A stretch of DNA of 64,000 nucleotides from Bradyrhizobiaceae bacterium. Lineage in GTDB: Bacteria; Pseudomonadota; Alphaproteobacteria; Rhizobiales; Xanthobacteraceae. Below are positions 15,655 through 24,830 of this stretch, piece after piece. The translations under genes were made by a program, and so were the position numbers. Below the pieces are notes generated by a model that saw nothing but the letters and a program-made list of their open reading frames with translations, was not told where the DNA came from and searched no databases. The first letter of the stretch is position 1. Each line of letters starts with the position of its first letter. The stretch covers positions 62,001 to 126,000 of the forward strand of contig JADYXZ010000003.1 in the NCBI GenBank assembly GCA_020853885.1, in the 5' to 3' direction.

Positions 15655-17394
15655 TCATGCCGCCGAGGTCACCGTCCTTGCCGCGTGCTCGGCGAGGAAC
15701 TTGCTCATCTCCTTTGCGGGCTTCGGGCTGCTGAACAGATAACCCTGCATCTCGGCGCAGCCGATCGCCTGCAGCGTGTCGAGCTGCTCCTGCGTCTCCA
15801 CGCCTTCGGCGGTCGAGGTGATGGAGAGGCTGTTCGCGAGCCCCGCCACCGCGTTCACGATCGCGAACGGCTCGACGCCGTTGGCAAGGTCCTGGATGAA
15901 CGAGCGGTCGATCTTGATCTTGTCGAACGGGAAGGTGCGGAGATAGGAGAGCGACGAATAGCCGGTGCCGAAGTCGTCGAGGGCGATCTGCACGCCGAGC
16001 TCGCGCAGCGCGTGCAGCGACTGCAGGTTGGCGAACGTGTTCTGCATCAGCACGGTCTCGGTGATCTCGAGCTGCAGCCGGCTCGGCGAGGCGCCGGAGG
16101 CTTCGAGCGCGGCCGTCACCGACTTCATGAAGTGCCGGTGCTTGAGCTGCGCGGGCGAGACGTTGACCGCGACCTTGATGCTCGCCGGCCAGGCGGCCAT
16201 CTCCTTGCATGCGGTCATCAGCACCCATTCACCGATCGGAATGATGAGGCCGGTCTCCTCGGCGATCGGGATGAAATCGGCGGGGGAGATCATGCCGCGC
16301 TTGGGATGGTTCCAGCGCAGCAACGCCTCGAGCGCCGTGATCTCGCTGCCTTTCAGCGTGACGAGCGGCTGGTAGTGCAGCTCGAACTCCTTGTTGGCGA
16401 GCGCCTTGCGCAGATCCATTTCGAGCTGGCGGCGCGCCTGCATGCGGGCGTCCATCTCCGGCTCGAAGAAGCGGTAGGTGCCGCGGCCGTCGGTCTTGGC
16501 GCCGTAGAGCGCCATGTCGGCGTTCTTCAGCAGCGTGTCCGGGTCGGTGCCGTCCACCGGCGCGATCGAGATGCCGATGCTGATGTTGGTCACGATCTGG
16601 TGGCCGTCGATCTGGTACGGCTTGCTGACGGAATCCTGGATGCGGCGGGAGAGGACGGCCGCGTTCGCCGGCTCCTGCAGGTCGGTCATGATGATCGCGA
16701 ACTCGTCGCCGCCGAGGCGGACGACCGTGTCCGGCTCGCGCGTGCAGCCGCGCAGGCGGTCGGCTACGCGCTTGAGCAACTCATCGCCGATCGGATGGCC
16801 GAGCGTGTCGTTGACGCTCTTGAAATAATCGAGGTCGAGGCACATCACGGCGAGCTGCTCGCCGCGCTTCACGCGCTTCAATTCGTGCTCGAGCCGCTCG
16901 CGCATGAGCACGCGGTTCGGCAGGTCGGTGAGGGCGTCGTGGCGCGCCATGTGGGCGATGCGGTCCTGCGCGCGCTGCTGCTCGGTGACATCCTGGTAGG
17001 TGATGAGCCAGCCGCCGTCGATGAGCGGCTTGCAGACGATCAGGAAGGCGCGGCCGTCGCGCAGATTGGCGATGGCGCCGAATTCCTCGCCGTCCTCGGC
17101 GCGCTCCAGGAAATTGGCGACGTGCTCGTCGGGGTCTCCGGAAGCGCCGCCGACATGGATGCCCTGCCGGACGAGATCGTGCAGCGTGCAGCCGGAGCGC
17201 GCGATGTCCTTCGAGATTCCGTAAAGCTGGAAGAAACGGTGGTTGTAGAAGACGAGGCGCAGATCGGCGTCGAACATGAGGACGCCCTGCGCGAGATTGT
17301 CGAGGACGGTGTTCAGGACCTGGTCGTCCTGCCGCCCGGGCTGCAAAAACGGAATGACCTGGCCCGGCAAGACCGGATGAATCTTCGAACGCAT
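15655..17394 (-). CDS. PAS-GGDEF-EAL cyclic-di-GMP signalling protein
   Basis: 579 aa. The PAS domain covers about 25-140 (LAQGVLMFDADLRLVFYNHR), GGDEF about 155-315 and EAL about 330-570. The active loop is an intact RLGGDEF, and five residues before it lies REPD, a canonical inhibitory RxxD site. The EAL domain has EALLRWNHP and DDFGTGYSSLSYL, both canonical. It could therefore make and degrade c-di-GMP, with PAS input. There is no membrane segment, so it is cytosolic. It is monocistronic, separated by 310 bp from the next gene. Confidence 0.95.
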   Translation of the reverse strand: MRSKIHPVLPGQVIPFLQPGRQDDQVLNTVLDNLAQGVLMFDADLRLVFYNHRFFQLYGISKDIARSGCTLHDLVRQGIHVGGASGDPDEHVANFLERAEDGEEFGAIANLRDGRAFLIVCKPLIDGGWLITYQDVTEQQRAQDRIAHMARHDALTDLPNRVLMRERLEHELKRVKRGEQLAVMCLDLDYFKSVNDTLGHPIGDELLKRVADRLRGCTREPDTVVRLGGDEFAIIMTDLQEPANAAVLSRRIQDSVSKPYQIDGHQIVTNISIGISIAPVDGTDPDTLLKNADMALYGAKTDGRGTYRFFEPEMDARMQARRQLEMDLRKALANKEFELHYQPLVTLKGSEITALEALLRWNHPKRGMISPADFIPIAEETGLIIPIGEWVLMTACKEMAAWPASIKVAVNVSPAQLKHRHFMKSVTAALEASGASPSRLQLEITETVLMQNTFANLQSLHALRELGVQIALDDFGTGYSSLSYLRTFPFDKIKIDRSFIQDLANGVEPFAIVNAVAGLANSLSITSTAEGVETQEQLDTLQAIGCAEMQGYLFSSPKPAKEMSKFLAEHAARTVTSAA

Positions 17395-17708
17395 GGGCGC
17401 TCCCTGACGACAGCAACCGTCCCGTTGTCCGACGTGTAGGGGCGACTTCTTGTGCGGGTCTAAAACGATGTCGCTTCGATTTAATCACAATTAAAGCAAT
17501 GCCCTTCGGATTTGCGCGCAAAAGCGCGGTTTTCGGGGCATGCGGTAACGCGCTCCGGGAGCGCGGGCGACGTTCGTGCGCGACCCTTAAGAAATTCTCA
17601 CTCTAGGAATATCGGTACATGCACGGCCGTTAACGGAATGGCGGCTGTGTTGGGGCGCGCTCCGCACACGCTGCATCCCCCGCGTGTGCGTGGGATGCGC
17701 GCGCAACC
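17395..17708. other. Intergenic region upstream of the PAS-GGDEF-EAL gene
   Basis: 314 bp without a credible gene. An AT-rich patch near 17478-17496 probably holds the promoter of the minus-strand GGDEF-EAL gene. It includes TTAA-N6-TTAA, one base short of a CtrA site. The remainder is GC-rich, with no hairpin that I would call a terminator. Confidence 0.4.
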
Positions 17709-18866
17709 TTACCGCCCCAGCAGGCGGTCCACCATCACCTTCACCGCCCGCATCTGCGTACCGTTGCGGTTCAGGTATTGCGCGCCGCTGTAGCCCCAGA
17801 AATCCCAGCAGGCGTTGGGATTGAACGCCGGCATGCTGGTGAGCTGCGGATAGAGCACGACGATGTCGTTCGCCGCGGCCCAGCGGTTGTAGCCGCCGTC
17901 GCGGACGAAATCGTCATGCGCGCGGTCGCTGCCGCGGTTGTCCACCTCCTGGCGGCAGCCGTGGAAGGCGACGTGCAGGCGGCAGCTTTGCGTGAGGCAC
18001 TGCTTCGGCACATAGACATAGCCGACGCCGCTCATGCTCGCGCGCTTCTCGGCGCGATCGACGAACTCGGTCTGGTCGAAGGGAAGGAGCGTGCCGCCTG
18101 CGTGGGCGTCGGCCGGCGTCGCCTTGAAGGCGGCGCCGTAGAGATGGCGCAGCAGCCGCTCGGCCGCGTCGAAGCCGCACTCGATGACGAAGGGCGGCAT
18201 GTGCTCGGAGCAGTTGCGCCTGGGGAAGCGGCTCTCCTCGGGGAAGGCGGCGACCGGCAGGCCGTGGCTTGCGGTCTCCTCCTCGAGCCGGAGCGCGGCG
18301 GCCTCGACGCCGAGCTTCGCGTAGAGCTCCTGCACGAGCGCGGTGATCGCGGCCGGCACGACGTCGTCCTTGCTGCCATGAAACACGAAGACGCGGTCGT
18401 CGGCGAGATTTGCCGGATCGTCGATCGTGCCCTCGCGGTGCGCTTCCGCGATCAGCGCGATCAAGTCGCTGATTTTCGGCGGCGCGGGGCGCAGGCCGAG
18501 ATAGCGGTCGCCGTAGGTATGCGTGCAGACGAAGACGGCGGCGGAGGCGCGGTCGAGCCGTAGCCAGGGCGGATAGGGGTTGCGGATATTTTCGACGCAG
18601 CCATATGGCCCGCCGGCAATCACGCCGACGCCATTCACGAGCGACGAAAAGGCGATGTGGAACTGGTGCGCGAAGAAGCCGCCGGAGGAAATGCCGGAGA
18701 CGGTGACCGCGTCTCTTTCGAGATGCGGCAGGGGCTTCAGCTTCTCTTTCGTCTCCCGCGGCGCGGGGTCGGGGATCGCGTCGTGGTGGGCGAGGATCGA
18801 CGCCGGCAATGCGACGATCGCCGCGAGGCAGAGGAATACAAATATATCGGTGCGCCGTCGGAACAT
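17709..18866 (-). CDS. Secreted PHB-depolymerase-like esterase
   Basis: 385 aa with a signal peptide (FVFLCLAAIVALPASILAHH). The alpha/beta-hydrolase nucleophile elbow GISSGG follows VTVS near residue 57. An Asp region lies in FVFHGSKDDVVP and an AFHGCRQ motif near 300, the pattern of extracellular poly(3-hydroxybutyrate) depolymerase-type proteins. Several Cys residues fit a disulfide-bonded exported protein. Predicted to hydrolyse polyhydroxyalkanoate or related esters outside the cytoplasm. Divergent from the SGNH hydrolase gene. Confidence 0.85.
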   Translation of the reverse strand: MFRRRTDIFVFLCLAAIVALPASILAHHDAIPDPAPRETKEKLKPLPHLERDAVTVSGISSGGFFAHQFHIAFSSLVNGVGVIAGGPYGCVENIRNPYPPWLRLDRASAAVFVCTHTYGDRYLGLRPAPPKISDLIALIAEAHREGTIDDPANLADDRVFVFHGSKDDVVPAAITALVQELYAKLGVEAAALRLEEETASHGLPVAAFPEESRFPRRNCSEHMPPFVIECGFDAAERLLRHLYGAAFKATPADAHAGGTLLPFDQTEFVDRAEKRASMSGVGYVYVPKQCLTQSCRLHVAFHGCRQEVDNRGSDRAHDDFVRDGGYNRWAAANDIVVLYPQLTSMPAFNPNACWDFWGYSGAQYLNRNGTQMRAVKVMVDRLLGR

Positions 18867-18947
18867 TGTCTCGTTCTCGCCGGATGTTATGCTTAAATGA
18901 CTTGCGCGGGAAATGCCGTAGCAGGCGAATTCGGGGGCATAAGGACA

Positions 18948-19547
18948 ATGGATTCATCTTCGAAGCGTGCCTTTACAGGCGCGTTGATGCTTGTGTTTGC
19001 CTTGCTGCTTGCAGGCGAGGCGCATGCGCAGGTGCGCATCGTCGCATTCGGCGACAGCAACACCTATGGAATGAACATGGCGCGCGAGCGGTCCTATCCT
19101 GCGCAGCTTGAGGCGATGCTGCGGGCGAAGGGGCTCAATGTGCGCGTCGATAATCAGGGAATCTCCGGCGACACGGCCGGGGGCGGCGCGGCCAGGATCA
19201 ACATGGCGGTGCCTGAAGGAACGCGCGTCGCCATCGTGTTGTTCGGGATCAATGACGTGAGAAAGGGCGTGCCCGCGGCCACCTTCGCAAACAACCTGGG
19301 CCAAATCCTCGCCCAGCTGAAGGCGCGCAATGTCCGCATCGTTCTCTGCTTCCGCGGGCACCCGCAGCTCACCGGCGAATTCAGAGCCGTGACGACCCGC
19401 ATCGGCGAAAAATTCGGAGCAGTTCCTTGCAACTTCCGGGAAGGCGTGCCGGCGTCCGGTTACGCGGGTGATGGACACGAGAACGCCGAGGGCAACACCT
19501 TTGTTGCGAAGAACCTCATGCGGATCGTCGAGCCGATGGTGCGGTGA
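18948..19547 (+). CDS. Exported SGNH/GDSL hydrolase (TesA-like)
   Basis: 199 aa from the ATG at 18948, which opens a clean signal peptide (GALMLVFALLLAGEAHAQ); a start at 18897 would bury it. SGNH blocks are clear: GDSNTYG with the nucleophile Ser, the block III GINDVRKG, and GDGHENAEGN with the catalytic Asp/His. It resembles the arylesterase/lysophospholipase TesA family and would act on esters in the periplasm. Confidence 0.9.
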   Translation: MDSSSKRAFTGALMLVFALLLAGEAHAQVRIVAFGDSNTYGMNMARERSYPAQLEAMLRAKGLNVRVDNQGISGDTAGGGAARINMAVPEGTRVAIVLFGINDVRKGVPAATFANNLGQILAQLKARNVRIVLCFRGHPQLTGEFRAVTTRIGEKFGAVPCNFREGVPASGYAGDGHENAEGNTFVAKNLMRIVEPMVR

Positions 19548-20231
<684 letters not shown>

Positions 20232-20429
20232 GGAGCCGAATGTAGGCACTTTGCGACCGCAAGCGAAGCCGGTCCGGCTCTTGACAATATTCCTACATAG
20301 GATTATATTTCTATTTATCCCCGTTCACCGAGGGGCGTCTTCTAGAGGCGTCTGGATGGCGGAGCGGGTGCGGCGCCCGCTGTCGCGTCTCGCAAACGCG
20401 GCACCGGGAGCCCCGGAGCACCGCCCGGC

Positions 20430-20690
20430 GGCAGCGCAGTTCGCTGCGCCGCTGCCCGGAGGCGGCCCTCGAAGGAAGGGAGCAACCGCCGCCGGGAGCG
20501 TAGAGACCGCCCGCGAGGAGCTCGCTGAGACCCGCGGCTGGCAACAGCCCGGCGAAAAGCGCGGCCCGGGGTTGAAGACGCCGCGATGGCGCGCCGGAGG
20601 GCGCCACGGTCTCGCAAGAGGCCGTGAACAAATACCAAGGTGCGTCTTGCCGGCGCGCCATCCCCCTCGCACACAAGCGCGAGGGAAACT
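20430..20690. ncRNA. Candidate structured RNA / repeat element
   Basis: Several hairpins cluster here. One has a TTCG loop with GCGCAG/CTGCGC arms (near 20433-20448). A perfect 13-bp inverted repeat (20585-20597 with 20650-20662) encloses an 8-bp stem closed by a GCAA loop (around 20606-20625). A further pair, AAGACGC (20575-20581) with GCGTCTT (20642-20648), crosses the 13-bp stem, so it would form a pseudoknot or an alternative fold. CCCTCG/CGAGGG arms follow at about 20664-20685. It does not carry RNase P, SRP or tmRNA signatures that I know. Strand and ends are unknown. Confidence 0.45.
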
Positions 20691-20737
20691 GACGATGCCT
20701 CGGGCGGAATTCCGTCGCGAGAACAACTCGTCATGCC

Positions 20738-20823
20738 CGGGCTCGACCCGGGCATCCATGCGGCTCCGCAAATCGTGGAAGCGCCCCATGGATTGCCGGG
20801 TCAAGCCCGGCAATGACGAGTGA
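20738..20823. repeat. Rhizobiales-type intergenic palindrome
   Basis: Two hairpins in tandem: CCCGGGCTCGACCCGGG at the left and GCCGGGTCAAGCCCGGC at the right. They are flanked by matching CTCGTCATG and AATGACGAG ends, so the whole unit is also roughly palindromic. The style recurs at 21246-21285, 24717-24830 and 42618-42717. Confidence 0.85.
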
Positions 20824-20856
20824 TCCAATCAGCGGCAATCCATGAAAGGAAATCCC

Positions 20857-21240
20857 ATGAACTTACTTCCCATTCGCTCGCCGTCCGTGCTCACGCCCGA
20901 CCAGCGGCTCCTGCTCGCGCAAGCGAGCAACGCATTCGACCTTGCCGCGGATTGCCGCAGCCTTGCGTGCCGCCGCGCCGGCGTTTGCCGCGGGTTCGAG
21001 AAAGGCGGTTCGGCGCGCTGCCTGCTGACGATGATCGGCATTCTCGGCACCTGCTCGCGGCTTGCGCGCGTGCTGCTGCCCGGCGTCGGTGACGCCGATC
21101 GCAAGCCGAGCCTCAGGGACGAAATGCACGAGCAGATGGAGCGCATGCAGCGGCACGCGCTTGGGCTCATCCGGCGGCAGATCGATCAGCTCGAGGGCGA
21201 ACCGGAGCCGGCGGAGGGAAGGGAGAACAAGCTGGTGTGA
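20857..21240 (+). CDS. Conserved-looking hypothetical protein with Cys-rich centre
   Basis: 127 aa from the ATG at 20857, picked because AAAGGA (20845-20850) stands 6 nt before it; an ATG at 20842 lacks one. The protein has an N-terminal helical part (LTPDQRLLLAQASNAF), a CRSLACRRAGVCRG cluster with four Cys that could bind metal, and a charged C-terminal helix (EMHEQMERMQRHALGLIRR). No family recognised. Monocistronic. Confidence 0.55.
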   Translation: MNLLPIRSPSVLTPDQRLLLAQASNAFDLAADCRSLACRRAGVCRGFEKGGSARCLLTMIGILGTCSRLARVLLPGVGDADRKPSLRDEMHEQMERMQRHALGLIRRQIDQLEGEPEPAEGRENKLV

Positions 21241-21245
21241 GCTTC

Positions 21246-21285
21246 GTCATTCCGGGACGCCGCGAAGCGGCGAGCCCGGAATGAC
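21246..21285. repeat. Hairpin between convergent genes
   Basis: GTCATTCCGGG pairs with CCCGGAATGAC, with an inner CGCCGCGAAGCGGCG hairpin. It fills the gap between the stop of the Cys-rich gene and the fliP stop. It belongs to the same intergenic palindrome class and may serve as a two-way terminator. Confidence 0.7.
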
Positions 21286-22055
21286 TAAGACCCGAAGCTC
21301 TGCACGAGGCTTCCGGCGACGAGGCTCCAGCCGTCGACGAGCACGAAGAAGATCAGCTTGAACGGCAGCGAGACGATCACCGGCGGCAGCATCATCATGC
21401 CCATGGACATCAGCACCGAGGCGATCACGAGGTCGATGACGAGGAACGGCACGAACAGCAGAAAGCCGATCTCGAAGGCGCGGCGCAACTCGGAGATCAT
21501 GAAGGCCGGCACGAGGATGCGGAGCGGCGTTGCCTCGGGCGTTGCCGGGCGCTCTTCGCGCGCCATGTCGAGAAACAGGCCGAGATCCTTCTCGCGCACG
21601 TTCTTCATCATGAAGGTGCGGAAGGGCTCGGCGCCCTTCTCGAAGGCGGCCTGCGGCTGCATCTCGCCGGCCACGAGCGGGCGCACGGCCTGGTCATAGG
21701 CCTGCTGGAACGCCGGCCCCATGACGAAGGCGGTGAGAAAGAGCGCGAGCGAAATGATGACGGCGTTCGGCGGCGCGGTCTGCAGGCCGATCGCGGTGCG
21801 CAAGAGCGACAGCACGACCACGATCCGCGTGAACGACGTCACCATGACGAGGATTGCGGGCGCCAGCGACAGCACAGTGATCAGCGCGATCAACTGGATC
21901 GCGCGTTCGGTGATGCCGGTGTCGCCGTTCTGGCCGTTGCCGAAGCTGATCGAGATGTCCTGCGCCCACGCGGCGGCGCTGAGCACGTCGAGGAAAAGCA
22001 CACTCACAAGAACCGTGCCGCCGATACAAAGCAGCGCGCGGAGCGTGCGCGTCAT
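21285..22055 (-). CDS. fliP: Flagellar type III export protein FliP
   Basis: 256 aa with a cleavable N-terminal signal (LLCIGGTVLVSVLFLDVLSA). The FliP core follows: LIALITVLSLAPAILVMVTSF, then the periplasmic loop and the C-terminal helices with IDLVIASVLMSMGMMMLPP. FliP forms the export-gate core with FliQ and FliR. Its ATG overlaps the fliO stop (ATGA), showing coupling. Confidence 0.97.
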   Translation of the reverse strand: MTRTLRALLCIGGTVLVSVLFLDVLSAAAWAQDISISFGNGQNGDTGITERAIQLIALITVLSLAPAILVMVTSFTRIVVVLSLLRTAIGLQTAPPNAVIISLALFLTAFVMGPAFQQAYDQAVRPLVAGEMQPQAAFEKGAEPFRTFMMKNVREKDLGLFLDMAREERPATPEATPLRILVPAFMISELRRAFEIGFLLFVPFLVIDLVIASVLMSMGMMMLPPVIVSLPFKLIFFVLVDGWSLVAGSLVQSFGS

Positions 22056-22879
22056 TTACTTTCCTTCTTCCCCGGGCGGAGCAGGCTTGCCATTTCTTCC
22101 TCGAGGCTGCCGAAGATGTCGGCGGCGGATTCCTGCTTCGCAGCCGGTGCAGGCTGCTGGGCCGGCGCGGGCGCAGGTGCGGGTCGCGGCGCTTCGGCGA
22201 CGCGCGGCTCGACCACGCGTGGCTCGGGCGCACGCGGCGCGGGCTGGATCACGGTGGGCGCCGGGCGCGGCGCGGGCGCGGGGCGTGTTTCAATGCGCGG
22301 CTCGGGCGCGCGCGGTGCGGGCGCGGATGCCGGGCGCGGCAGCTCCGGCTCGGTCACCGGCTTGCGCAATGCCGCTTCGAGGCGCTGCGCCATGTCGGCA
22401 TATTGTGGATCGACGCGCTGTGGCGCCGGGCGTGGGACTTGGCGCGGCTCCGGTGTGCGCGGTGCGGGTGCGGGGGGGCGGGGCGCTTCGGCCTCCGGTT
22501 CGGGAATGAGCGTCGTTTCCGATTCGTCCTCGAAGCCGCCGGGGCGCGCGCCCGGGCGCGCGGCGCCGCCGAGCGGCTGCGCGCGGACGATGTTCGGCTC
22601 CACCACGACGTCGGTCGGCCCGCCGATCAGGATCAGGTGCTCGACATTGTCGCGGCGGATGAGGACGAGGCGGCGGCGGGCATCGACCACCGCCGAATCG
22701 AGCACGGCGAGGCGCTGCTGGCGGCCGCGGCCGCCGGCTCCCGTCGCGATCCGGCCCTCGCCGAAGCGGCGCATCAGCCAGACGGTGAGCGCGATGAGCG
22801 CGAGCACCAGCACCAGCGCGACCACGGCCCTTGCCGGCAGCCCGAGCTCGGTGCCGAAAATCTGCTCGAAGAAACCCAT
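22052..22879 (-). CDS. fliO: Flagellar biosynthesis protein FliO with long Pro/Ala-rich tail
   Basis: 275 aa from the ATG at 22879, preceded by GGGAGAG. The FliO part is N-terminal: one membrane helix (AVVALVLVLALIALTVWLM), then RLAVLDSAVVDARRRLVLIRRDNVEHLILIG-type sequence. From about residue 105 it is a low-complexity tail of PRAPEPR/RPAPAP repeats to a charged end. FliO stabilises FliP during gate assembly. The long tail is disordered and larger than in enteric FliO. Confidence 0.9.
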   Translation of the reverse strand: MGFFEQIFGTELGLPARAVVALVLVLALIALTVWLMRRFGEGRIATGAGGRGRQQRLAVLDSAVVDARRRLVLIRRDNVEHLILIGGPTDVVVEPNIVRAQPLGGAARPGARPGGFEDESETTLIPEPEAEAPRPPAPAPRTPEPRQVPRPAPQRVDPQYADMAQRLEAALRKPVTEPELPRPASAPAPRAPEPRIETRPAPAPRPAPTVIQPAPRAPEPRVVEPRVAEAPRPAPAPAPAQQPAPAAKQESAADIFGSLEEEMASLLRPGKKESK

Positions 22880-23132
22880 CGTCGCTCTCCCATTCCCCCC
22901 GGCCGAACCGGAGACTGCGGCAAAGCAGAAGTTAACGGACAGGGCAAGATTTGCCGCGTGCATCCCTAACAAAGCGTTAAGAACCCGGCCCGGACCCGGC
23001 CAAAAGCGCCGATTTTCAGGGATTTGGCAGGCGGGCGGGCGGACGGGCGGTTCTGCCTTTAACCGGGTTTTAACCATACGCCCGGCAAGGTTTGCCGCGG
23101 AGGGCGGGGAGCGTCCCTCCGGGGAGAGGGCC
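22880..23132. promoter_or_regulatory. fliO / flgB divergent promoter region with CtrA sites
   Basis: 253 bp. A perfect CtrA-type box TTAA-N7-TTAACC is at 23059-23073, about 60 bp before flgB. A second, 7-of-8 match (CTAA-N7-TTAA) is at 22966-22980, nearer fliO, and a lone TTAAC is at about 22932. CtrA drives early flagellar genes in related bacteria, so one regulator could serve both directions. Confidence 0.6.
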
Positions 23133-23525
23133 ATGCCGGTCACGGACCTGCCGCTGTTCAGCGCGCTCAAGCACCGCATGTACTGGCTCGAGGAGCGCCA
23201 GCGGGTGCTGGCCGAGAACGTGGCGAACGCCGACACGCCCGGCTACCGCGGCCACGACCTGAAGCAGCTCGATTTCCACGAGGCGCTGAAGTCGTCGAGC
23301 GCGGTCACGCTCGCCACCACCGCCCCCGGCCACATCGCCGCCTCGGCCGCGAGCCGTTTCCCGGTGGACGGCCGCGGCGGCTTCGAGACCACGCCGCGCG
23401 GCAACGCCGTCACGCTCGAAGACGAGATGATGAAGGTCGCGCAGAACCAGATGGATCACCAGGCGGTCACCGCGCTCTATTCGCGCGGCCTCGGCCTGAT
23501 CAAAACCGCAGTCGGCAGGCGCTGA
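23133..23525 (+). CDS. flgB: Flagellar basal-body rod protein FlgB
   Basis: 130 aa from an ATG just after GGGGAGAGGG. The rod-protein N-terminus is LFSALKHRMYWLEERQRVLAE, then NVANADTPGYRG. The C-terminal helix includes MMKVAQNQMDHQAVTALY. FlgB is at the base of the proximal rod. First gene of the plus-strand flgB-flgC-fliE-fliQ-fliR-flhB run. Confidence 0.96.
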   Translation: MPVTDLPLFSALKHRMYWLEERQRVLAENVANADTPGYRGHDLKQLDFHEALKSSSAVTLATTAPGHIAASAASRFPVDGRGGFETTPRGNAVTLEDEMMKVAQNQMDHQAVTALYSRGLGLIKTAVGRR

Positions 23526-23533
23526 GGCTCGTC

Positions 23534-23944
23534 ATGGATTTTCTCAAGACCATCTCGATCGCGGCGTCCGGCCTGAAGGCGCAGTCCGGCCGCATGCGGG
23601 TAATCGCGGAGAACATCGCCAATGCCGATTCGACCGCGCAGACGTCCGGCGCCGATCCGTACCGGCGGCGCGTGGTCACCTTCCGCTCCGCGTTCGACCG
23701 CGAGCTCGACGCGCAGGTCGTCTCGCTCGGCCGCGTGCAGGCGGACAATTCGGATTTCGTCACGCGGCACGAGCCGGGCCACCCGGCCGCCGACGAGCGC
23801 GGGCACGTGAAATATCCGAACGTCAATACGCTGGTCGAAACCGTGGACATGCGCGAAGCGCAGCGCTCCTACGAAGCCAACGTCAACGTCATCACCGCAA
23901 CGCGCCGCATGATCGCGCGCACGCTCGATCTCCTGCGCGTGTGA
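23534..23944 (+). CDS. flgC: Flagellar basal-body rod protein FlgC
   Basis: 136 aa. TISIAASGLKAQSGRMRVIA, ENIANADST and the C-terminal VDMREAQRSYEANVNVI are characteristic of the proximal-rod protein FlgC. Starts 8 bp after flgB. Confidence 0.97.
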   Translation: MDFLKTISIAASGLKAQSGRMRVIAENIANADSTAQTSGADPYRRRVVTFRSAFDRELDAQVVSLGRVQADNSDFVTRHEPGHPAADERGHVKYPNVNTLVETVDMREAQRSYEANVNVITATRRMIARTLDLLRV

Positions 23945-23959
23945 AGAAGGGAGTCCTGA

Positions 23960-24283
23960 ATGGCCAGTCCGGTCGCTGCCGCCAATGCCTATGCCGCGCT
24001 TGCGCGCATCACCGGCGCGAATGAAAGCGCGTCGCCCGCGAGCGTGCTCGGCGCGGGGAAATCGGGGCCGAGCTTCGGCTCGCTCGTCGAGAAGGCGCTC
24101 ACCGGCATGGCGGAGCAGGGGCAGGCGACCGACGCCAAGGCCATGCAGCTTGCCGCCGGCAAGGCCGACCTCGTCGACGTCGTCACGGCGGTCGCGGAAA
24201 CCGAGGTCGCGGTGGAGACGCTCGTCTCCGTGCGCGACAAGGTGATCCAGGCCTACGAAGAAATCTTCCGGATGCCGATCTGA
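23960..24283 (+). CDS. fliE: Flagellar hook-basal body complex protein FliE
   Basis: 107 aa; FliE joins the MS ring to the proximal rod. The C-terminal half matches the family (ADLVDVVTAVAETEVAVETLVSVRDKVIQAYEEI broken by helices). The N-terminal part is less conserved and Ala-rich. Starts 15 bp after flgC. Confidence 0.95.
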   Translation: MASPVAAANAYAALARITGANESASPASVLGAGKSGPSFGSLVEKALTGMAEQGQATDAKAMQLAAGKADLVDVVTAVAETEVAVETLVSVRDKVIQAYEEIFRMPI

Positions 24284-24286
24284 TTT

Positions 24287-24409
24287 CCCTCTCCCCGTTT
24301 ACGGGGAGAGGGTGGCGAGCGAAGCGAGCCGGGTGAGGGGGCTTCGCGGTCATCTTGGACTTTAACATGCCCCTCACCCCGACCCTCTCCCCGCAAGCGG
24401 GGAGAGGGA
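24287..24409. repeat. Palindromic repeat between fliE and fliQ
   Basis: CCCTCTCCCCG...CGGGGAGAGGG occurs twice, as a hairpin at each end (loops GTTTA and CAAG), around a GGGTGAGGGG/CCCCTCACCC pair. Its right edge leaves purine-rich sequence that serves as the fliQ ribosome-binding region. It interrupts an otherwise tightly packed operon. Confidence 0.85.
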
Positions 24410-24423
24410 GAAGAAGGAAGACC

Positions 24424-24687
24424 ATGACCGGCGCCGAAGTCATCGATGTCGCCCGCGACGGGGTTTTTACGCTCATCCTCTTGTCGAGCCCGATGCTGCT
24501 CGTGGCACTGATCGTCGGCGTTGCGATCTCGCTGCTGCAGGCGCTGACGCAGATCCAGGAAATGACGCTGGCGTTCGTGCCGAAGATCGTCGCGGTGTTT
24601 CTCACGTTCCTCATCGCGCTGCCGTTCATGGGCGACGTGTTGCAGGGCTACATGACGCGGATCGCGGAACGCATCTCGGCCGGCTGA
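24424..24687 (+). CDS. fliQ: Flagellar export protein FliQ
   Basis: 87 aa from the ATG at 24424 (GAAGGAAG upstream); earlier in-frame sequence is repeat-derived. Two membrane helices (LILLSSPMLLVALIVGVAIS and IVAVFLTFLIALPFM) flank LLQALTQIQEMTLAFVPK, the FliQ signature. Part of the export gate. Confidence 0.96.
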   Translation: MTGAEVIDVARDGVFTLILLSSPMLLVALIVGVAISLLQALTQIQEMTLAFVPKIVAVFLTFLIALPFMGDVLQGYMTRIAERISAG

Positions 24688-24716
24688 TGCCAATCATGTT
24701 TGGCAAAGAAAATAAT

Positions 24717-24830
24717 GTCGTCCCCGCGAAAGCGGGGACCCATGAACACCGAGGACCGAGAAAAATTTCCGGCGTCGGTGTTCATGGGTCCCGGCTCTTG
24801 CCTCGCTTTGCTCGGCTTGGCCGGGACGAC
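24717..24830. repeat. Palindromic repeat between fliQ and fliR
   Basis: Outer arms GTCGTCCC and GGGACGAC. A left hairpin CCCCGCGAAAGCGGGG, and an internal inverted pair CCCATGAACACCG / CGGTGTTCATGGG (24739 to 24788). The class matches the copy at 42618-42717. It sits inside the export-gate operon, so the mRNA would carry a stable fold between fliQ and fliR. Confidence 0.85.

Larger units (their letters stand above)
20232..20856. other. Long non-coding stretch
   Basis: 625 bp with no convincing gene. An AT-rich patch at 20280-20320 (possible promoter for either strand) is followed by a structured GC-rich element (about 20330-20680) and a palindromic repeat (20738-20823). Open frames on both strands exist, but their Arg/Ala/Pro/Gly-rich translations look like by-products of the structure. 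Confidence 0.6.

Noticed and set aside
17481-17494. TTAA-N6-TTAA upstream of the PAS-GGDEF-EAL gene as a CtrA site
   Set aside because: Spacer is 6 not 7, so it does not fit the CtrA consensus.
20430-20690. RNase P RNA, SRP RNA or tmRNA
   Set aside because: None of the conserved stretches expected for these RNAs, and no tag-peptide-like frame, could be found.
20311-20828. Minus-strand short hypothetical proteins over the structured element
   Set aside because: Several frames are open because of GC content; their sequence follows from the inverted repeats. Treated as part of the RNA/repeat candidate.
23082-23096. GGCAAGGTTTGC before flgB as a sigma-54 promoter
   Set aside because: The GG and GC elements are 2 bp too close together; it is a small CGGCAA/TTGCCG palindrome instead.
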